Below the pieces are notes generated by a model. That model was not told the DNA's origin and made no database searches. It saw only the letters and a program-made list of their open reading frames with translations. A program made the translations under genes and the position numbers. From positions 1 through 64,000 of the forward strand of contig NZ_JHWH01000013.1 in assembly GCF_000622145.1 (NCBI RefSeq): a stretch of DNA of 64,000 nucleotides. The letters are read 5' to 3'. Positions 63,100 to 64,000 of this stretch are shown one piece after another (position 1 is the first letter of the stretch; each line of letters opens with the position of its first letter). The DNA comes from Paracoccus yeei ATCC BAA-599 (GTDB lineage Bacteria > Pseudomonadota > Alphaproteobacteria > Rhodobacterales > Rhodobacteraceae).

Positions 63100-63713
63100 C
63101 TGACCCCCTCGCGTCCCTTTGCGACGTGGTAATAGGCCCAGAGCGCACGCGCCGCAACCGCGCGCCAGGGACGCCACGGCTCGGCCAGCGCGATCAGCGC
63201 GGCCGGCCCGGGCCGTTCGGGCAGGCCGTAAAGCAGGCGCGCCGACTCGGCCAGCGCAAGGTCGCCGGCAGCAAAGACGTCGGGGCGGCCAAGCGCGAAC
63301 TTGAGGTAGATCTCGGCGGTCCAGCGGCCGATCCCGGGCAATGCGGTCAGCGTGGTGATGGCCTGATCGTCGGGCAGATCGCGCAGCGCGGCCCAGTCGA
63401 CCCGAGCCTCGGCGATGCCGCGCAGGTAGCGCGCCTTGGGGCGCGACAGGCCGGCGGCGCGCAGCGCATCGTCATCTGCCGCGCGGATCGCGGCCTCGTC
63501 CGACAGCCCGGCGGCGGCCAGGCGCGCAAGGATCGCGCCCGCTGCCTGCGTCGATATCTGCTGCGAGACCACCGCGTCGCGGATCGAGGGGAAGCCTTCC
63601 TCCCACCGGCGCAGCGGCAGCGGGCCGAGTTCCGGCAGCACCCGCGCCCAGACCGGACAGACCCGCGCCAGATGGGCCGCGCCCATGGCCAGGTCCGCCG
63701 CGTCGCGGATCAT
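63096..63713 (-). CDS. DNA-3-methyladenine glycosylase, AlkA family
   Basis: 205 residues. The helix-hairpin-helix LTALPGIGRWTAEIY (122-136) and catalytic Asp151 in FAAGDLALAES are typical of the HhH-GPD superfamily AlkA branch. It lacks the N-terminal domain of E. coli AlkA, as short bacterial forms do. It removes alkylated bases. It lies between the esterase and a GntR regulator with ATGA overlaps on both sides. Confidence 0.92.
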   Translation of the reverse strand: MIRDAADLAMGAAHLARVCPVWARVLPELGPLPLRRWEEGFPSIRDAVVSQQISTQAAGAILARLAAAGLSDEAAIRAADDDALRAAGLSRPKARYLRGIAEARVDWAALRDLPDDQAITTLTALPGIGRWTAEIYLKFALGRPDVFAAGDLALAESARLLYGLPERPGPAALIALAEPWRPWRAVAARALWAYYHVAKGREGVR

Positions 63714-64000
63714 TCGTCCAGGCCCATATCGCCGGTCAGCTTGGCTTCCTCTTTCAGCCGCGTCTCGAAGGCCATCGAGATGTGGCGGCGCAGCGCCGCC
63801 TCGGCCCGGGCCTCGTCACGGGCGGCGATCGCGTCCACGATGTCCTGATGTTCGGCCAGGCTGACCGCGTCGCGCCCCTTGGCCGCCAGCGTGGTGCGCG
63901 CCATCAGCGCCATGCTGCGATGCACCAGGTCCAGCTGCTGGACCAGATAGCGGTTGTGCGACGCCAGGTGGACCTGGTGGTGAAAGCGCCGGTTGGCGCG
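63710..64000 (-). CDS. GntR family regulator, C-terminal FCD domain (partial; runs off the window)
   Basis: The visible 96 residues are NRRFHHQVHLASHNRYLVQQ, then DIVDAIAARDEARAEAALRR HISMAFETRL-type helices, the FCD ligand domain of the FadR subfamily. The DNA-binding half is beyond the right edge. It overlaps the AlkA gene by 4 bp. Confidence 0.85.
   Translation of the reverse strand, partial: RANRRFHHQVHLASHNRYLVQQLDLVHRSMALMARTTLAAKGRDAVSLAEHQDIVDAIAARDEARAEAALRRHISMAFETRLKEEAKLTGDMGLDE

Overview
The window is high-GC (roughly two thirds G+C by eye) chromosomal DNA. Gene content and order point to an alphaproteobacterium of the Rhodobacterales, most likely Paracoccus or a close relative. 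The taxonomic call is inference from family resemblance: SseB, LpxD-ACP-KAS, a ferredoxin VI-type protein, the pyrH-frr-uppS-cdsA-dxr-rseP-bamA-skp block and GuaA.

Layout. 1-470 is the N-terminal part of a tyrosine integrase that runs off the left edge and faces the 3' end of a tRNA-Gln gene (601-675), so the left edge is probably the end of a second mobile element. 773-45947 is core genome: a flavoprotein, a capsule/Kdo block (kdsA, kpsE-like, kpsT-like), DNA-repair and SseB genes, a divergent peptidoglycan pair (M15/DUF882 endopeptidase and L,D-transpeptidase), lpxD-acp-KAS, ferredoxin, TetR, typA, small metabolic genes, tRNA-Val with an IS30 remnant beside it, penicillin acylase and nucleoside hydrolase. 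This is followed by the envelope/translation block skp-bamA-rseP-dxr-cdsA-uppS-frr-pyrH (minus strand), miaA, an AraC regulator, rlmE-ppx, and a run of a 54-residue membrane protein, VWA protein, M48 protease, membrane alpha/beta hydrolase and cytochrome P450. The core then closes with an M32 carboxypeptidase, ctaA/cox15, trmJ-like, thiE-like and guaA.

45948-60999 is a genomic island of about 15 kb inserted at the 3' end of guaA. It has a P4-type integrase next to guaA, an AlpA-like excisionase/regulator, and a 13-bp near-identical repeat at both ends (45936-45948 and 60987-60999). Copies of a TGACGGTACTTTT motif lie just inside each end and are candidate integrase arm sites. The cargo is unusual: six transcriptional regulators (three LysR, one XRE/MmyB, one AraC, one TetR), five of them divergent from an enzyme gene (SnoaL-like, GST, SDR, hydrolase plus VOC, Cys-type alpha/beta hydrolase). 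It also holds a broken duplicate GST and a truncated ABM monooxygenase at the right junction. It reads as a set of small self-regulated modules for small-molecule modification or detoxification.

61006-64000 returns to core-like genes: HNH endonuclease, VOC protein, a 34-residue membrane protein, and an esterase-AlkA-GntR run that leaves the window on the right.

A palindromic repeat family bounded by GGGTATTTG/CAAATACCC occurs three times in core intergenic gaps. Several proteins of 24-54 residues with one or two membrane segments were found by direct reading.
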